A DNA stretch of 64,000 nt from Streptomyces sp. HmicA12 (GTDB lineage Bacteria > Actinomycetota > Actinomycetes > Streptomycetales > Streptomycetaceae): NCBI RefSeq assembly GCF_000373565.1, contig NZ_KB891842.1:496001-560000 (forward strand). The letters are read 5' to 3'. Position 1 is the stretch's first letter; every line of letters begins with the position of its first letter. Below the pieces are notes generated by a model. That model did not search any database, was not told where the DNA came from, and saw nothing but the letters and a program-made list of their open reading frames with translations. The position numbers and the translations under genes are program-made. This document shows positions 48,588-57,703 of this stretch, in pieces.

Positions 48588-49901
48588 ATGGATGACGACA
48601 TTCAGCTGATCAGCGACGGCGACGGCCTGGCGGTCATCGGAAGCCACGCGGCGGTCGAGCGCTTCCTCGTCTCCGAAGGGCTCCCCTCGAAGGACCTCGG
48701 GCTGGCGAGGCTCGGATCCGCTCTCGGCGCCGGGGCCACGGCCACCCGGACAGGGGCCGAGGTCGCGGCCGCCTCGGGGCGCTGGGTGAAGCTGACCGAA
48801 CAGTCCGCGCAAGCGATGAAGAAGCACTCGCTGATGAAGGGGTCGCACGAGGGCGCCGGCCGTGCCGTGCTGACGGAGAACGGCAAGATCAAAGGGCTGC
48901 TCGAAGTGGTGCGGACGCCCAGGTCGTTCCTGACCAACCCGGCCGTCCTGGCCGGCGCAGCGGGGCTCATGGCGCAGCTCGCGATGCAGCAGACCATGGA
49001 CGAGATCACCGACTACCTCGCGGCGATCGACGAGAAGGTCGACGACATCCTCAGCGCGCAGAAGGACGCGGTGCTGGCGGACATGATCGGAGCGGGCCTC
49101 GTCATCGAGGAGGCCCTGACCGTCCGCGAGCAGGTGGGGCGGGTCTCCGAGGTCACGTGGTCGAAGGTGCAGAACACGGCCACGACGATCGCGCGGACCC
49201 AGGCCTACGCGATGCGTCAACTCGAAGGTCTGGCGGACAAGTTGGAGCAGAAGACCAAAGTCGCCGACCTCGCCAAGGCGGCCAAGGAGGCCGAGCTCGC
49301 CGTTCGGGAGTGGCTCGCCGTTCTGGCGCGCTGCCTCCAGCTCCACGACGCGATCGCCGTGCTCGAGCTCGACCGCGTGCTCGACGCGTCTCCGCAGGAG
49401 CTGGACCAGCACCGACTCGGACTGCGGGCCGCTCGGCAGAACCGGATGGAACTCATCTCGCGCAGCACCGAGCGTCTGATGATCCGTATGGACGCGGCGG
49501 TCGGCACGGCCAACACGAAGGTGCTGCTGCATCCGACCGCGTCCCCGGCCGTGGTGCGGTCGAGCAACCGGATCGCGGTCGATGTCGTCGACTTCCACGG
49601 ACGCCTCGGGATCGAGCGCGACCGACAGTCCGCGGACGCCAGGCGGTGGGCGGACGCGGTCGCACAGGCGAGGGACAAGGCGCTCGGCACCGGAGCGGAC
49701 GGCGTCCACGCCGCCAGACGCCTCGGCAACGAGACCTTCGACCGCGCCAGATCGGTGACGGGCAGGATCGCAGGCGGGATGACCGAGCGCGTACGGCGCC
49801 GGCGCGGGGGCGACGAGCGGCGCGAGGACGACCCCGGTCGGCCGCGCGACCACCGAGTCGACGACGACCGGGGCGACAAGGAGGGCACGGGGGAGGACTG
49901 A
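48588..49901 (+). CDS. Unrecognised 437-residue coiled-coil protein with one hydrophobic segment
   Basis: The product opens MDDDIQLISDGDGLAVIGSHAAVERFLVSEGLPSKDL. It is rich in helix: residues 110-135 (PRSFLTNPAVLAGAAGLMAQLAMQQ) form a hydrophobic stretch, followed by MDEITDYLAAIDEKVDDILSAQKDAVLADMIGAG and a long amphipathic helix to about 300. The last 35 residues are highly charged (RVRRRRGGDERREDDPGRPRDHRVDDDRGDKEGTGED), presumably disordered. No catalytic motif found. It may be a phage-lysis, stress or membrane-remodelling type protein, but this is guesswork. ATG 48588 follows AGGAG. It stands alone, convergent with the NADH dehydrogenase gene. Confidence 0.8.
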   Translation: MDDDIQLISDGDGLAVIGSHAAVERFLVSEGLPSKDLGLARLGSALGAGATATRTGAEVAAASGRWVKLTEQSAQAMKKHSLMKGSHEGAGRAVLTENGKIKGLLEVVRTPRSFLTNPAVLAGAAGLMAQLAMQQTMDEITDYLAAIDEKVDDILSAQKDAVLADMIGAGLVIEEALTVREQVGRVSEVTWSKVQNTATTIARTQAYAMRQLEGLADKLEQKTKVADLAKAAKEAELAVREWLAVLARCLQLHDAIAVLELDRVLDASPQELDQHRLGLRAARQNRMELISRSTERLMIRMDAAVGTANTKVLLHPTASPAVVRSSNRIAVDVVDFHGRLGIERDRQSADARRWADAVAQARDKALGTGADGVHAARRLGNETFDRARSVTGRIAGGMTERVRRRRGGDERREDDPGRPRDHRVDDDRGDKEGTGED

Positions 49902-49998
49902 ACCCCTGCCCCCGACGCCGAGTCTCTCTCCTCCCGGGCGGCCCACCTCGACCACGCCAACTCACCGACCCGCGCCGCAATGCCGCCGGCGCCCGCGG

Positions 49999-51441
49999 CT
50001 ACTCCGGAAGCTGGGCGATCGGCAGGTCCGGCCGCTGCGGCGTCATCGCACGCCCCGCGACCTGCGCGCTGACCGCCGCATGGATCTGCTCAGGCGACAG
50101 ATACGCGTCCGTCATCTCGAAGTCCTTGAGCGTCGCGGGCCGGTGCCGCTGGAATCCGGTGCGTACGAAGTCGTCGCCCGCGACCGCGTTGAGCCCCCAG
50201 TTCGCCGCTGTCCGGAAACGGGCCGTCAGGGTCCGCAGCGCCCCCAAGTGATAGCCGCGCGCGACCACTTGCGCGGGCAGCCCGGTCAGCTGCACCCCCA
50301 TCGGCTTCGACACGGCCTGGATGCCGCCGAGGTCGACGACGAGCCCGAGGTCCTTGTGCCGGTAGGGCGTCAGCGGGTTGCCCCGGACCGCGGCGAGCAC
50401 ATTGCGGGCCGCCGCCCAGCCCTGCCGCATCGCGTGCTGCGCCGTCGGCGGGCAGATCGCGTCGCCGCCCTTGACCACGTCGGGCACGGCCGCCGCGTCA
50501 CCGAGCGCGAACACCCCGTCGAGGCCGGGCACGGTCAGCTGCGGCGTGACGACGAGCCGCCCGCGGTTCGTCTCCGCGTCCAGGGTCGCGACCAGCGGAC
50601 TCGGCGCGACACCGGCCGTCCAGATCAACGTACGGCAGGGCAGTTCACGGCCGTCGGTGAGCGTCACGGTGGTCTCGGTGGCCTTGGCGACCGACACCCC
50701 GAGGGACACGTGCAGCCCCCGCTTCTCCAGGATCGCCATGGCCTTGTCGCCGAGCCGGTCGCCCAGCTCCGGCATCAACTTCGGTGCCACATCCACCAGA
50801 TGCCACTTGATGCCCGCCGGATCGAGCCCCGGGTAGCGCTTCACGGCGGACGTCGTCAGCCGCTGCAGGTACGCGGCCGTCTCGGTGCCCGCGTACCCGC
50901 CGCCCACGACGACGAACTGCAGCCGCGACTCCCGCTCGGCAGGGTCCGAGGTCGCCGCCGCGAGGTCCAGCTGCGCGATGACGTGGTCGCGGATCCAGGC
51001 CGCCTCGGCGAGGGTCTTCACGCCGACCGCGTGCTCGTCGACGCCCGGGATGTCGAACTGGCGGGTCACACTGCCCGGGGTCAGGACGAGATGGTCGTAG
51101 CGCTCGACGATCTCCTCACCGCTGATCTTCCGCACGACGACGGCCTTGGCCTTCGGGTCGACGCCGACCGCGCCGCCCGGCACGATCGCGGTGCGCCGCA
51201 GCATCCGGCGCAGCGGAACGGCCACCGACTGCGGGGTCAGCACACCGGACGCCACATGGGGCAGCAACGGCAGATACAGCTGATGGTCCATCGGACTGAT
51301 GAGCTTGAGGACGGCCTCGCCGGGCTTCAACTCCTTCTCCAGCTTGTGCGCGCACTCCATCCCGGCGAATCCGCCGCCGACGATCAGGATCCGCGGCACC
51401 TTCGAGGTGCGGGGTGCGTTCGTGTTCCGGGGAGCGGTCAT
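49999..51441 (-). CDS. ndh: Type II NADH dehydrogenase (NDH-2)
   Basis: A 480-residue FAD/NAD(P)-binding oxidoreductase. FAD site ILIVGGGFAGMECAHKLEKEL near residue 19, NADH site FVVVGGGYAGTETAAYLQRL, and ALGDAA at the isoalloxazine contact. The C-terminal part includes YHLGALRTLTARFRTAANWGLN. NDH-2 reduces menaquinone without proton pumping, at the membrane. AGGAG precedes ATG 51441. It is monocistronic. Confidence 0.92.
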   Translation of the reverse strand: MTAPRNTNAPRTSKVPRILIVGGGFAGMECAHKLEKELKPGEAVLKLISPMDHQLYLPLLPHVASGVLTPQSVAVPLRRMLRRTAIVPGGAVGVDPKAKAVVVRKISGEEIVERYDHLVLTPGSVTRQFDIPGVDEHAVGVKTLAEAAWIRDHVIAQLDLAAATSDPAERESRLQFVVVGGGYAGTETAAYLQRLTTSAVKRYPGLDPAGIKWHLVDVAPKLMPELGDRLGDKAMAILEKRGLHVSLGVSVAKATETTVTLTDGRELPCRTLIWTAGVAPSPLVATLDAETNRGRLVVTPQLTVPGLDGVFALGDAAAVPDVVKGGDAICPPTAQHAMRQGWAAARNVLAAVRGNPLTPYRHKDLGLVVDLGGIQAVSKPMGVQLTGLPAQVVARGYHLGALRTLTARFRTAANWGLNAVAGDDFVRTGFQRHRPATLKDFEMTDAYLSPEQIHAAVSAQVAGRAMTPQRPDLPIAQLPE

Positions 51442-51654
51442 CTCGGATCTCTCCTGAGCTGGACTGCGAAGGGCCAGTGCCGGTCTTGCGTATATCCGGA
51501 TCGGCGCCGCCGAATCCCCGGATCAGCGCCATCCTCCGGCTTCCTGCGGGTCGCCGCACGTCAGCGGGGGTCGAACGGGAGGAAGATCCCTCAGCCAGGC
51601 GCGCCGGTCACCAGTGAGGAAGTGCCTCCGTCCCTCGGAGAGAGTCGAGACAGG

Positions 51655-52047
51655 TCAGATCCCCGGCCGGTATCGGATCGGATGGTCCTCCGGCACCTCC
51701 ACGAGCACGATCTCGTGCCCGTCCGGATCGGTGATCCACATCTCGACGAGCCCCCACGGCTCCCGCACCGGCTCGCGCAGCACGTCCACGCCCCGCGCCA
51801 CCAGTTCCTCGTGGGCCCCCGCCACGTCCGCGACCTGCAGCCACAGCTTCAGATGGGGGACGGGCGGCTCCTCGGCCCGGCCCGCCACCTCCAGGAAGCC
51901 GCCGCCGAGGAAGTACACGGTGCCCCGCTCGGGCCCGGTGCCGAACTCGCGGTAGACGGCGAGCCCCAGCGCGTCGCCGTAGAACGTCCGCGACCGCTCG
52001 GGATCGACGGGACGGATCAGAACCCTGCTGCTCAGTACGTGAACCAT
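51655..52047 (-). CDS. VOC-superfamily (glyoxalase-like) protein
   Basis: A 130-residue protein of the VOC fold with two beta-alpha-beta-beta-beta units (VLIRPVDPERSRTFYGDALGLAVYREFGTG and LKLWLQVADVAGAHEELVARGVDVLREPVREPWGLVEMWITDPDGHEIVLVE). A putative metal His/Glu pattern is present (HLKLW, EMWITDPDGHEIVLVE). Related members are glyoxalases or bleomycin-resistance proteins; function unassigned. Start ATG 52047 lacks a ribosome-binding site and has TACTGT eight bases upstream, so leaderless is possible. Confidence 0.83.
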   Translation of the reverse strand: MVHVLSSRVLIRPVDPERSRTFYGDALGLAVYREFGTGPERGTVYFLGGGFLEVAGRAEEPPVPHLKLWLQVADVAGAHEELVARGVDVLREPVREPWGLVEMWITDPDGHEIVLVEVPEDHPIRYRPGI

Positions 52048-52126
52048 GCCGACGCACAGTAGTGCCGCCGCGTTAACCTCGACGGCGCCGACAGGCCCTC
52101 ACCCGCACGAGATCGGAGAGTCCTCC

Positions 52127-52657
52127 ATGACCGCCGCCCTGACCTACCGTGACGCCGCCCCGGCGGACGCCGACGCACTCGTGGCGCTCATCGAGTCGGC
52201 CTACCGCGGAGACTCCAGCCGCGCCGGCTGGACCACGGAGGCGGACATCCTCCAGGGGCAGCGCACCGACCCGGAGGGTGTGCTCACCGTCATCAAGGAC
52301 CCCGACAGCCGCCTGCTGACCGTCGAGCGCGACGGCGCGCTCGTCGCCTGCTGCCAACTGGAGCACCGCGGCGAGGCCGCCTACTTCGGGATGTTCGCGG
52401 TCAGCCCGGCCCTCCAGGGCGCGGGACTCGGCAAGGAGATCATCGCGGAGGCCGAGCGCCGGGCACGCGCGACGTGGGGTGTGCGCGAGATGCACATGAC
52501 GGTGATCTCCGTACGGGACGAGCTCATCGCCTGGTACGAGCGCCGCGGCTACCGCCGTACGGGAGAGATGACCCCCTTCCCGTACGGCGACGAGCGCTTC
52601 GGCATCCCGCAGCGCGCCGACCTGCGGTTCGAGCTGCTGGTCAAGGCGCTGGCCTGA
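52127..52657 (+). CDS. GNAT-family N-acetyltransferase
   Basis: A 176-residue acetyltransferase. Motif A VSPALQGAGLGKEII (Q97-x-x-G-x-G) binds acetyl-CoA; Asp and Tyr residues follow at LIAWYERRGYRRTGEM. Substrate not evident. GGAGAG precedes ATG 52127 at normal spacing; a longer upstream start was rejected. It converges on the GDPD gene. Confidence 0.89.
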   Translation: MTAALTYRDAAPADADALVALIESAYRGDSSRAGWTTEADILQGQRTDPEGVLTVIKDPDSRLLTVERDGALVACCQLEHRGEAAYFGMFAVSPALQGAGLGKEIIAEAERRARATWGVREMHMTVISVRDELIAWYERRGYRRTGEMTPFPYGDERFGIPQRADLRFELLVKALA

Positions 52658-52658
52658 G

Positions 52659-53342
52659 CTAGGCGGTGAACCGGCCCGTCCGCTTGATCTCCGGGTAGTC
52701 CGTGGTCGCGCCGTCCAGGCCGAGGGCGCGGACGAGCCGCAGGTCGTCCTGGGTGTTCACGACCCAGCCGATGATCCTGAGGTCCGCCTTGCGGGCGTGC
52801 TCGACGATCTCCTGGGTGAGGCGGCGGATGTTCAGGACGAGGGTCGTGGCACCCACGGCCACGGCCCGCTGCACGACATCGGTGCCGTAGCGGCTCGCGA
52901 CCAGCGCCGTCCGCACCCCCGGCACCAGGCGCGCGATCTCGGCGACCGCCTCGTCGTGGAACGAGATCACCTCGACGCGGTGCACCAGATCGCGGCGCAG
53001 CATCACCTCGGCGAGGGCCTGGGCCGCCGCGACGGTCTTGATCTCCGCCTGGAGCGGTGCGGCCACCGCGTCCAGGACCTCCTCGAAGACGGGGATCCGC
53101 TCGCCGCGCCCCGCGTCCAGCGTGCGCAGCTCGGCGAGGGTCTGCTCGGCGATCGGGCCGGTGCCGTCCGTGGTGCGGTCCACGTCGGCGTCGTGCATGA
53201 CGACGAGGGCGCCGTCCTTGCTCAGGTGCAGGTCGAGCTCGATGAGGTCGAGTCCCGCCCGCTCGGCGGCGACGAAGGATCGAAGGGTGTTCTCGGGTTC
53301 GACACCCATGGCTCCGCGATGCCCGATGGTGAGGAAGTTCAA
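52659..53342 (-). CDS. Glycerophosphodiester phosphodiesterase
   Basis: A 227-residue enzyme without signal peptide: FLTIGHRGAMGVEPENTLRSF, DLIELDLHLSKDGALVVMHDADVDRTTDGTG and AEIKT carry the catalytic His pair and the calcium-binding Glu/Asp residues. It hydrolyses glycerophosphodiesters to glycerol-3-phosphate, in the cytoplasm. It stops 2 bp beyond the convergent acetyltransferase gene. Confidence 0.93.
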   Translation of the reverse strand: MNFLTIGHRGAMGVEPENTLRSFVAAERAGLDLIELDLHLSKDGALVVMHDADVDRTTDGTGPIAEQTLAELRTLDAGRGERIPVFEEVLDAVAAPLQAEIKTVAAAQALAEVMLRRDLVHRVEVISFHDEAVAEIARLVPGVRTALVASRYGTDVVQRAVAVGATTLVLNIRRLTQEIVEHARKADLRIIGWVVNTQDDLRLVRALGLDGATTDYPEIKRTGRFTA

Positions 53343-53413
53343 GGCGGTCTCGCTTCCGTCGACGGCGGCTCTGCTGTCACGCGCTTACGTACCCACGTCA
53401 CACGCCTCGCAGC

Positions 53414-53539
53414 CTAACGGCCCGCTTCCGCGACGGAGCCATGGCGGCGCGGGTGGCCGGAGTCGTCCGCCCGGGTACCCACCACCCCGAGGAGCAGACC
53501 GGTGACGAGGGCGGCGACAAGGACGGCGCGAGTGCTCAT
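53414..53539 (-). CDS. Small membrane or exported peptide
   Basis: A 41-residue frame, MSTRAVLVAALVTGLLLGVVGTRADDSGHPRRHGSVAEAGR, with a single hydrophobic helix (residues 5-21). GGAG lies 11 bases upstream of ATG 53539. It is conceivably a real short gene upstream of the GDPD gene; there is no other evidence. Confidence 0.42.
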   Translation of the reverse strand: MSTRAVLVAALVTGLLLGVVGTRADDSGHPRRHGSVAEAGR

Positions 53540-53660
53540 TGGCGTGGCGCTCCCAGATGGGCGGGACGGGGACGCGGACCGTCCTACCGTCCGGCGGCCT
53601 CCGTATCCGGCCATGTCACCCGGGCGTGGGCGCGCCCGGCGCGAGGTTGACGCGCGGCGC

Positions 53661-54191
53661 TTACTTCGTGCGCCGCAGTCGCGCCGTCAGGTGGTGCTGC
53701 AACGGCTGCCCCACCGCGGCGAGTTCGTGGACGAAGTCGAGCGTGTCGGCATCGGCGAGGGTGTACCGGCGCCGGGTCGCCTCCACCTGCTTGGCGGTCG
53801 GCGTCAGCGCCACGTCCTCGGTCGCCAGGTCGATCACGGTGCCGTCCGCCGTGCCGACCGCGATCTCCGCGATCCCGGTGGGCTGCGTGATCAGCGCCTC
53901 CACCCGGCCGTCGGGCTGCAGCCGCCACCAGCCGCTCTCCCGCGCCGCGGGCCGCAGCGGCGCGTCGTCGGCGCCGAGCAGCCAGGCCCGGGCCTCGTAG
54001 CGCAGGAAGGGCCGGCCGTCGTGGCTGAAGGTGACCTCCTGCGCGTACCTGAAGTCGCTGTCGAGGGTGGGGTACTCGCCCTGACCGCGACCGCGCCAGG
54101 TGCCGAGCAGACCGAGCACGGGCGCGAGCAGCGGGTGGGTCTCCTGCGGGTCGTCGCTGTACGGGTAGGCGGGCGGCGCGGCGTCGAACAC
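53661..54191 (-). CDS. Nitrobindin-like (FABP family) heme-binding protein
   Basis: A 176-residue beta-barrel: GLLGTWRGRGQGEYPTLDSDFRYAQEVTFSHDGRPFLRYEARAW, with the GTWxGxGxGxYPT signature of the nitrobindin/THAP4 family, and C-terminal DFVHELAAVGQPLQHHLTARLRR holding candidate axial His residues. Nitrobindins bind ferric heme and isomerise or react with NO and peroxynitrite. GTG 54191 follows AGGAG. A NOS gene lies at the left edge of the window, but 53 kb away. Confidence 0.9.
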   Translation of the reverse strand: MFDAAPPAYPYSDDPQETHPLLAPVLGLLGTWRGRGQGEYPTLDSDFRYAQEVTFSHDGRPFLRYEARAWLLGADDAPLRPAARESGWWRLQPDGRVEALITQPTGIAEIAVGTADGTVIDLATEDVALTPTAKQVEATRRRYTLADADTLDFVHELAAVGQPLQHHLTARLRRTK

Positions 54192-54295
54192 GGGGAACTC
54201 CTGGGCTCGGTTCTGGGGGAGGGGCGGGGCCAGCCTAGAGGGCCCGGCGGCGTCCTCCCGCGCAGGTGGGACGGCGGGCCCGTACCCTCGTGCCC

Positions 54296-55255
54296 GTGCC
54301 AGCCTCCCCCCGACCGCACCGCGTGGCCGTCCTCGTCCTCGAAGGGGCAAAGCCCCTGGACGTCGGCATCCCGGCGCAGGTGTTCACGAAGCGCGCCAGC
54401 ATGCCGTACGAGGTCCGGGTGTGCGGGGCGGCACCCGGCCTCGTCACCGGCGGCGACGGCCTCTCCTACGCCGTCGCCCACGGCCTCGAAGCGCTGGAGT
54501 GGGCCGACATCGTCTTCGTGCCCGGCTACCGGCACCCGGACCGGGAGGCCCCGCCGCGCACGGTCGTCGACGCGCTGATCGGCGCGCACACGCGGGGCGC
54601 ACGGCTCGCCGCGATCTCCACGGGTGCCTTCGCCCTCGCCGCGACCGGCCTGCTCGACGGCAGACGCGCCACCACCCACTGGCACTACACCCAGGCCCTC
54701 GCCGAGCAGTACCCGCACGTCCGGGTCGACGAGAACGTCCTCTTCGTCGACGAGGGCACCGTCCTGACCTCGGCGGGCGCCGCGTCCGGCATCGACCTGT
54801 GCCTGCACATCCTGCGCGGCGACCTCGGCGTGGCGGCCGCCAACCACGCGGCCCGGCGCCTGGTCGCGGCCCCCTACCGCAGCGGCGGCCAGGCGCAGTA
54901 CGTGCCCCGCAGCGTCCCGGAACCGCTCGGCGAACGGTTCGCCGCCACCCGCGAATGGGCGCTGCGCCGGCTCGGCGAACCCCTCACCCTGGAGGCGCTC
55001 GCCGAGCACGCGGCCGTGTCGCCGCGCACGTTCTCGCGCCGCTTCGTCGAGGACACCGGGTACACGCCGATGCAGTGGGTGATGCGGGCCCGCGTCGACC
55101 TCGCCCGCGAACTCCTCGAACGCTCGCAGCTCGCCGTCGAGCAGATCGCCGCCGACGTCGGGCTCGGCACGGGCGCGAACCTGCGACTGCACTTCCAGCG
55201 GATCCTCGGCACCACCCCGACCGAGTACCGGCGCACCTTCGCCCGCGGCGAGTAG
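54296..55255 (+). CDS. GlxA-type regulator (DJ-1/PfpI domain plus AraC HTH)
   Basis: A 319-residue protein. The N-terminal DJ-1/PfpI-like domain (HRVAVLVLEGAKPLDVGIPAQVF... AAISTGAFALAATGLLDGRRATTHW) lacks the nucleophilic Cys (Thr at that elbow) and is regulatory. The C-terminal AraC double HTH is REWALRRLGEPLTLEALAEHAAVSPRTFSRRFVEDTGYTPMQWVMRARVDLARELLERSQLAVEQIAADVGLGTGANLRLHFQRILGTTPTEYRRTF. Start is GTG 54296 or 54290, with TACCCT (54283-54288) close upstream and no ribosome-binding site, again leaderless-like. It is divergent from the nitrobindin-like gene. Target unknown. Confidence 0.9.
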   Translation: MPASPRPHRVAVLVLEGAKPLDVGIPAQVFTKRASMPYEVRVCGAAPGLVTGGDGLSYAVAHGLEALEWADIVFVPGYRHPDREAPPRTVVDALIGAHTRGARLAAISTGAFALAATGLLDGRRATTHWHYTQALAEQYPHVRVDENVLFVDEGTVLTSAGAASGIDLCLHILRGDLGVAAANHAARRLVAAPYRSGGQAQYVPRSVPEPLGERFAATREWALRRLGEPLTLEALAEHAAVSPRTFSRRFVEDTGYTPMQWVMRARVDLARELLERSQLAVEQIAADVGLGTGANLRLHFQRILGTTPTEYRRTFARGE

Positions 55256-55397
55256 CGCGCCCCGCAAGGGGCTGGCGGGATCCTTGCGAACCATGGCGAT
55301 CCCGCCGCTGTCGGCGGCGCCCGCGGCGGGCGAGTCTGAAGGAGTCCGGAACACCCCGGGCACCTCGGACACTCCGTACCGACGGGAGAACCCGCAC

Positions 55398-56396
55398 ATG
55401 ACCCGCATCGCCATCAACGGATTCGGCCGCATCGGCCGCAACGTGCTGCGCGCCCTGCTGGAGCGCGACAGCTCCCTGGAGGTCGTCGCCGTCAACGACC
55501 TCACCGAGCCCGCCGCTCTTGCCCGCCTGCTCGCCTTCGACTCGACGGCAGGCCGCCTCGGCCGCCCGGTGTCCGCCGAGGGGGACACGCTCGTCGTCGA
55601 CGGCCGCCGCATCAAGGTCCTGGCCGAGCGTGAACCCGCGAACCTGCCGTGGGCCGCGCTCGACGTCGACATCGTCCTGGAGTCCACCGGCCGCTTCACC
55701 TCGGCGAAGGCGGCCCGCGCCCACCTCGACGCGGGCGCCAGGAAGGTCCTGGTCAGCGCCCCGTCGGACGGCGCCGACATCACCCTGGCCTACGGGGTCA
55801 ACTCGGACCTGTACGACCCGGCCGTCCACACGATCGTGTCGAACGCGTCCTGCACCACGAACGCCCTCGCCCCGCTCGCGGCGGTCCTCGACGGACTCGC
55901 CGGCATCGAGCACGGCTTCATGACCACGGTGCACGCCTACACGCAGGAGCAGAACCTCCAGGACGGCCCGCACCGCGACGCCCGCCGCGCCCGCGCCGCC
56001 GCCGTCAACATCACGCCGACGACGACCGGCGCCGCCAAGGCGATCGGCCTCGTCCTGCCGAACCTCGACGGCAAGCTCTCGGGCGACTCGATCCGCGTCC
56101 CCGTCCCGGTCGGCTCGATCGTCGAACTGAACACGACGGTCGCCCGCGACGTGACCCGCGACGAGGTCCTGGCGGCCTACCGCACCGCGGCGGCCGGCCC
56201 GCTCGCCGGTGTCCTGGAGTACAGCGAGGACGCCCTGGTCTCCTCCGACATCGTCGGCAACCCCGCATCGTCGATCTTCGACTCGGCCCTGACCCGCGTG
56301 GACGGCCGTCACGTCAAGGTCGTCGCCTGGTACGACAACGAGTGGGGCTTCTCGAACCGGGTCGTCGACACGCTGGACCTGCTCGCGGCCGGCTGA
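55398..56396 (+). CDS. gap: Type I glyceraldehyde-3-phosphate dehydrogenase
   Basis: A 332-residue enzyme: NAD motif INGFGRIGRNVLRAL at residues 7-21, catalytic SNASCTTNALAPL with Cys152 and His179 (TTVHAYTQ), phosphate-binding ITPTTTGAAKAIGLVLP and C-terminal WYDNEWGFSNRVVDTLDLL. Central glycolysis. It lies in an isolated position, not with pgk/tpiA, so it may be a paralogue. ATG 55398 follows GGGAGA. Confidence 0.95.
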   Translation: MTRIAINGFGRIGRNVLRALLERDSSLEVVAVNDLTEPAALARLLAFDSTAGRLGRPVSAEGDTLVVDGRRIKVLAEREPANLPWAALDVDIVLESTGRFTSAKAARAHLDAGARKVLVSAPSDGADITLAYGVNSDLYDPAVHTIVSNASCTTNALAPLAAVLDGLAGIEHGFMTTVHAYTQEQNLQDGPHRDARRARAAAVNITPTTTGAAKAIGLVLPNLDGKLSGDSIRVPVPVGSIVELNTTVARDVTRDEVLAAYRTAAAGPLAGVLEYSEDALVSSDIVGNPASSIFDSALTRVDGRHVKVVAWYDNEWGFSNRVVDTLDLLAAG

Positions 56397-56425
56397 ACTC
56401 CCGCACCCCTTCCTCTTCCTATCTC

Positions 56426-56457
56426 TGACGACTCGTCATATACCTATTAGGCATATG
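56426..56457. promoter_or_regulatory. Two abutting palindromes upstream of the luciferase-like gene
   Basis: TGACGA C TCGTCA (56426-56438) is a perfect 13-bp palindrome. Overlapping it by two bases, 56437-56457 is a 21-bp near-palindrome with arms CATATACCTA and TAGGCATATG around one T and one mismatch pair. They lie 44-75 bp before the start at 56501 and are AT-rich for this genome. They are presumably regulator sites; no adjacent regulator is evident. Confidence 0.58.
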
Positions 56458-56500
56458 GAGGCGATGCTCCACCACCCAGGCTCAACTCCCGGGAGGGAAC

Positions 56501-57625
56501 GTGAAGTTCTCCGTCATCTTCGAGGCGCAACTGGCCGACCCCACCGTCGACCGTGAGCACCAGCTCTTCCGCGACTGCGTCGAACAGGCCGTCCTCGCCG
56601 AGGAGATGGGGTTCGACCGGATCTGGGCGGTGGAGCACCACTCCCTCAAGTGGTACGCGCACATGTCCGCGCCGGAGATCTTCCTGACCTGGGTCGCGGC
56701 CCGCACCTCCCGCATCCGTGTCGGGCACGGCGTCGTCTGCATGCCGTTCCGCTTCAACCACCCCGCCCGCGTCGCCGAACGCGCCGCCACGCTCGACCTG
56801 TTGTCGGGCGGACGGCTCGACCTCGGGGCCGGGCGGGGCGGCACGCTGCAGGAGACGTCCCTGTGCGGCGTCGACAAGGACCGGACGACCCAGGAGGTCG
56901 AGGAGGCGCTGCGGATCATCGGGAAGGCGTGGGAGAAGGAGGAGTTGGAGCACCACGGCCCGCTCCTCGACATCGACCCGCACCCGATCCTGCCGCGCCC
57001 GGCCCAGACCCCGCACCCGCCGCTCTTCCTGGCGTGCAGCCGCACCGAGACACTCCGCCAGGCGGCCGAACTCGGCGTCGGCGCACTGGTGATGGGCTTC
57101 GCGGGCCCGGACGCGATCGCCGACATGCGCCGCGTCTACGACACCGCGATCGCGGACCGTACCCCGGAACGCCTCGTCTCCTCCGTGGTCAACGACCACT
57201 TCTCGGTGCTGTGCCCCACGATCGTCCTGGACGACCGCGAGACGGCCCGTGCCATCGGCATCCGCGGCCAGCGCTTCTTCGCCCAGTCCATCGGCCACTG
57301 GTACGGCGGCGCGGGCATCCCCGACGAGGCGGTCGTCGACGGGACCGACGAGGCGGCCGAGATGCGCAAGGCCGCGGAACAGGTCGTGGCCCGCCTGCAC
57401 GAGCAACAGATCCCGGTCCGCCCGAACGCCACCGCCACCTTCAACGCGGACCACGCGTACGGCACTGCCGCGGACGCCATCGCCTACGTCGAACGCCTCC
57501 GGGACGCCGGCGCCGACGAGATCATGTGCCTGATCCAGATGGGCACGGTGCCGCAAGCGGCTTGCCTGGAGACCTTGCGGCAGTGGGGCGAGACGGTGAT
57601 CCCGCACTTTCGACGGCAGGAGTAG
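56501..57625 (+). CDS. Luciferase-like (LLM) flavin-dependent monooxygenase
   Basis: A 374-residue protein: MKFSVIFEAQLADP, FDRIWAVEHHSLKWYAHMSAPEIFLTWVAARTSRIRVGHGVVCMPFRFNHPARVAERAATLDLLSGGRLDLGAGRG, the classic LLM-family barrel core with FMN/F420 contacts, and later LFLACSRTETLRQAAELGVGALVMGFAGP. Probably an alkanal or xenobiotic monooxygenase. Start is GTG 56501 after GGGAGGG. Palindromic operators precede it. Confidence 0.91.
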   Translation: MKFSVIFEAQLADPTVDREHQLFRDCVEQAVLAEEMGFDRIWAVEHHSLKWYAHMSAPEIFLTWVAARTSRIRVGHGVVCMPFRFNHPARVAERAATLDLLSGGRLDLGAGRGGTLQETSLCGVDKDRTTQEVEEALRIIGKAWEKEELEHHGPLLDIDPHPILPRPAQTPHPPLFLACSRTETLRQAAELGVGALVMGFAGPDAIADMRRVYDTAIADRTPERLVSSVVNDHFSVLCPTIVLDDRETARAIGIRGQRFFAQSIGHWYGGAGIPDEAVVDGTDEAAEMRKAAEQVVARLHEQQIPVRPNATATFNADHAYGTAADAIAYVERLRDAGADEIMCLIQMGTVPQAACLETLRQWGETVIPHFRRQE

Positions 57626-57703
57626 GAGAGCGCGGTCGCTCTGCGGGCTGACGACCAGCCCCCCCGCCCACCGTCAGTCGACACACACGCTGAAGGAGTC
57701 GCC

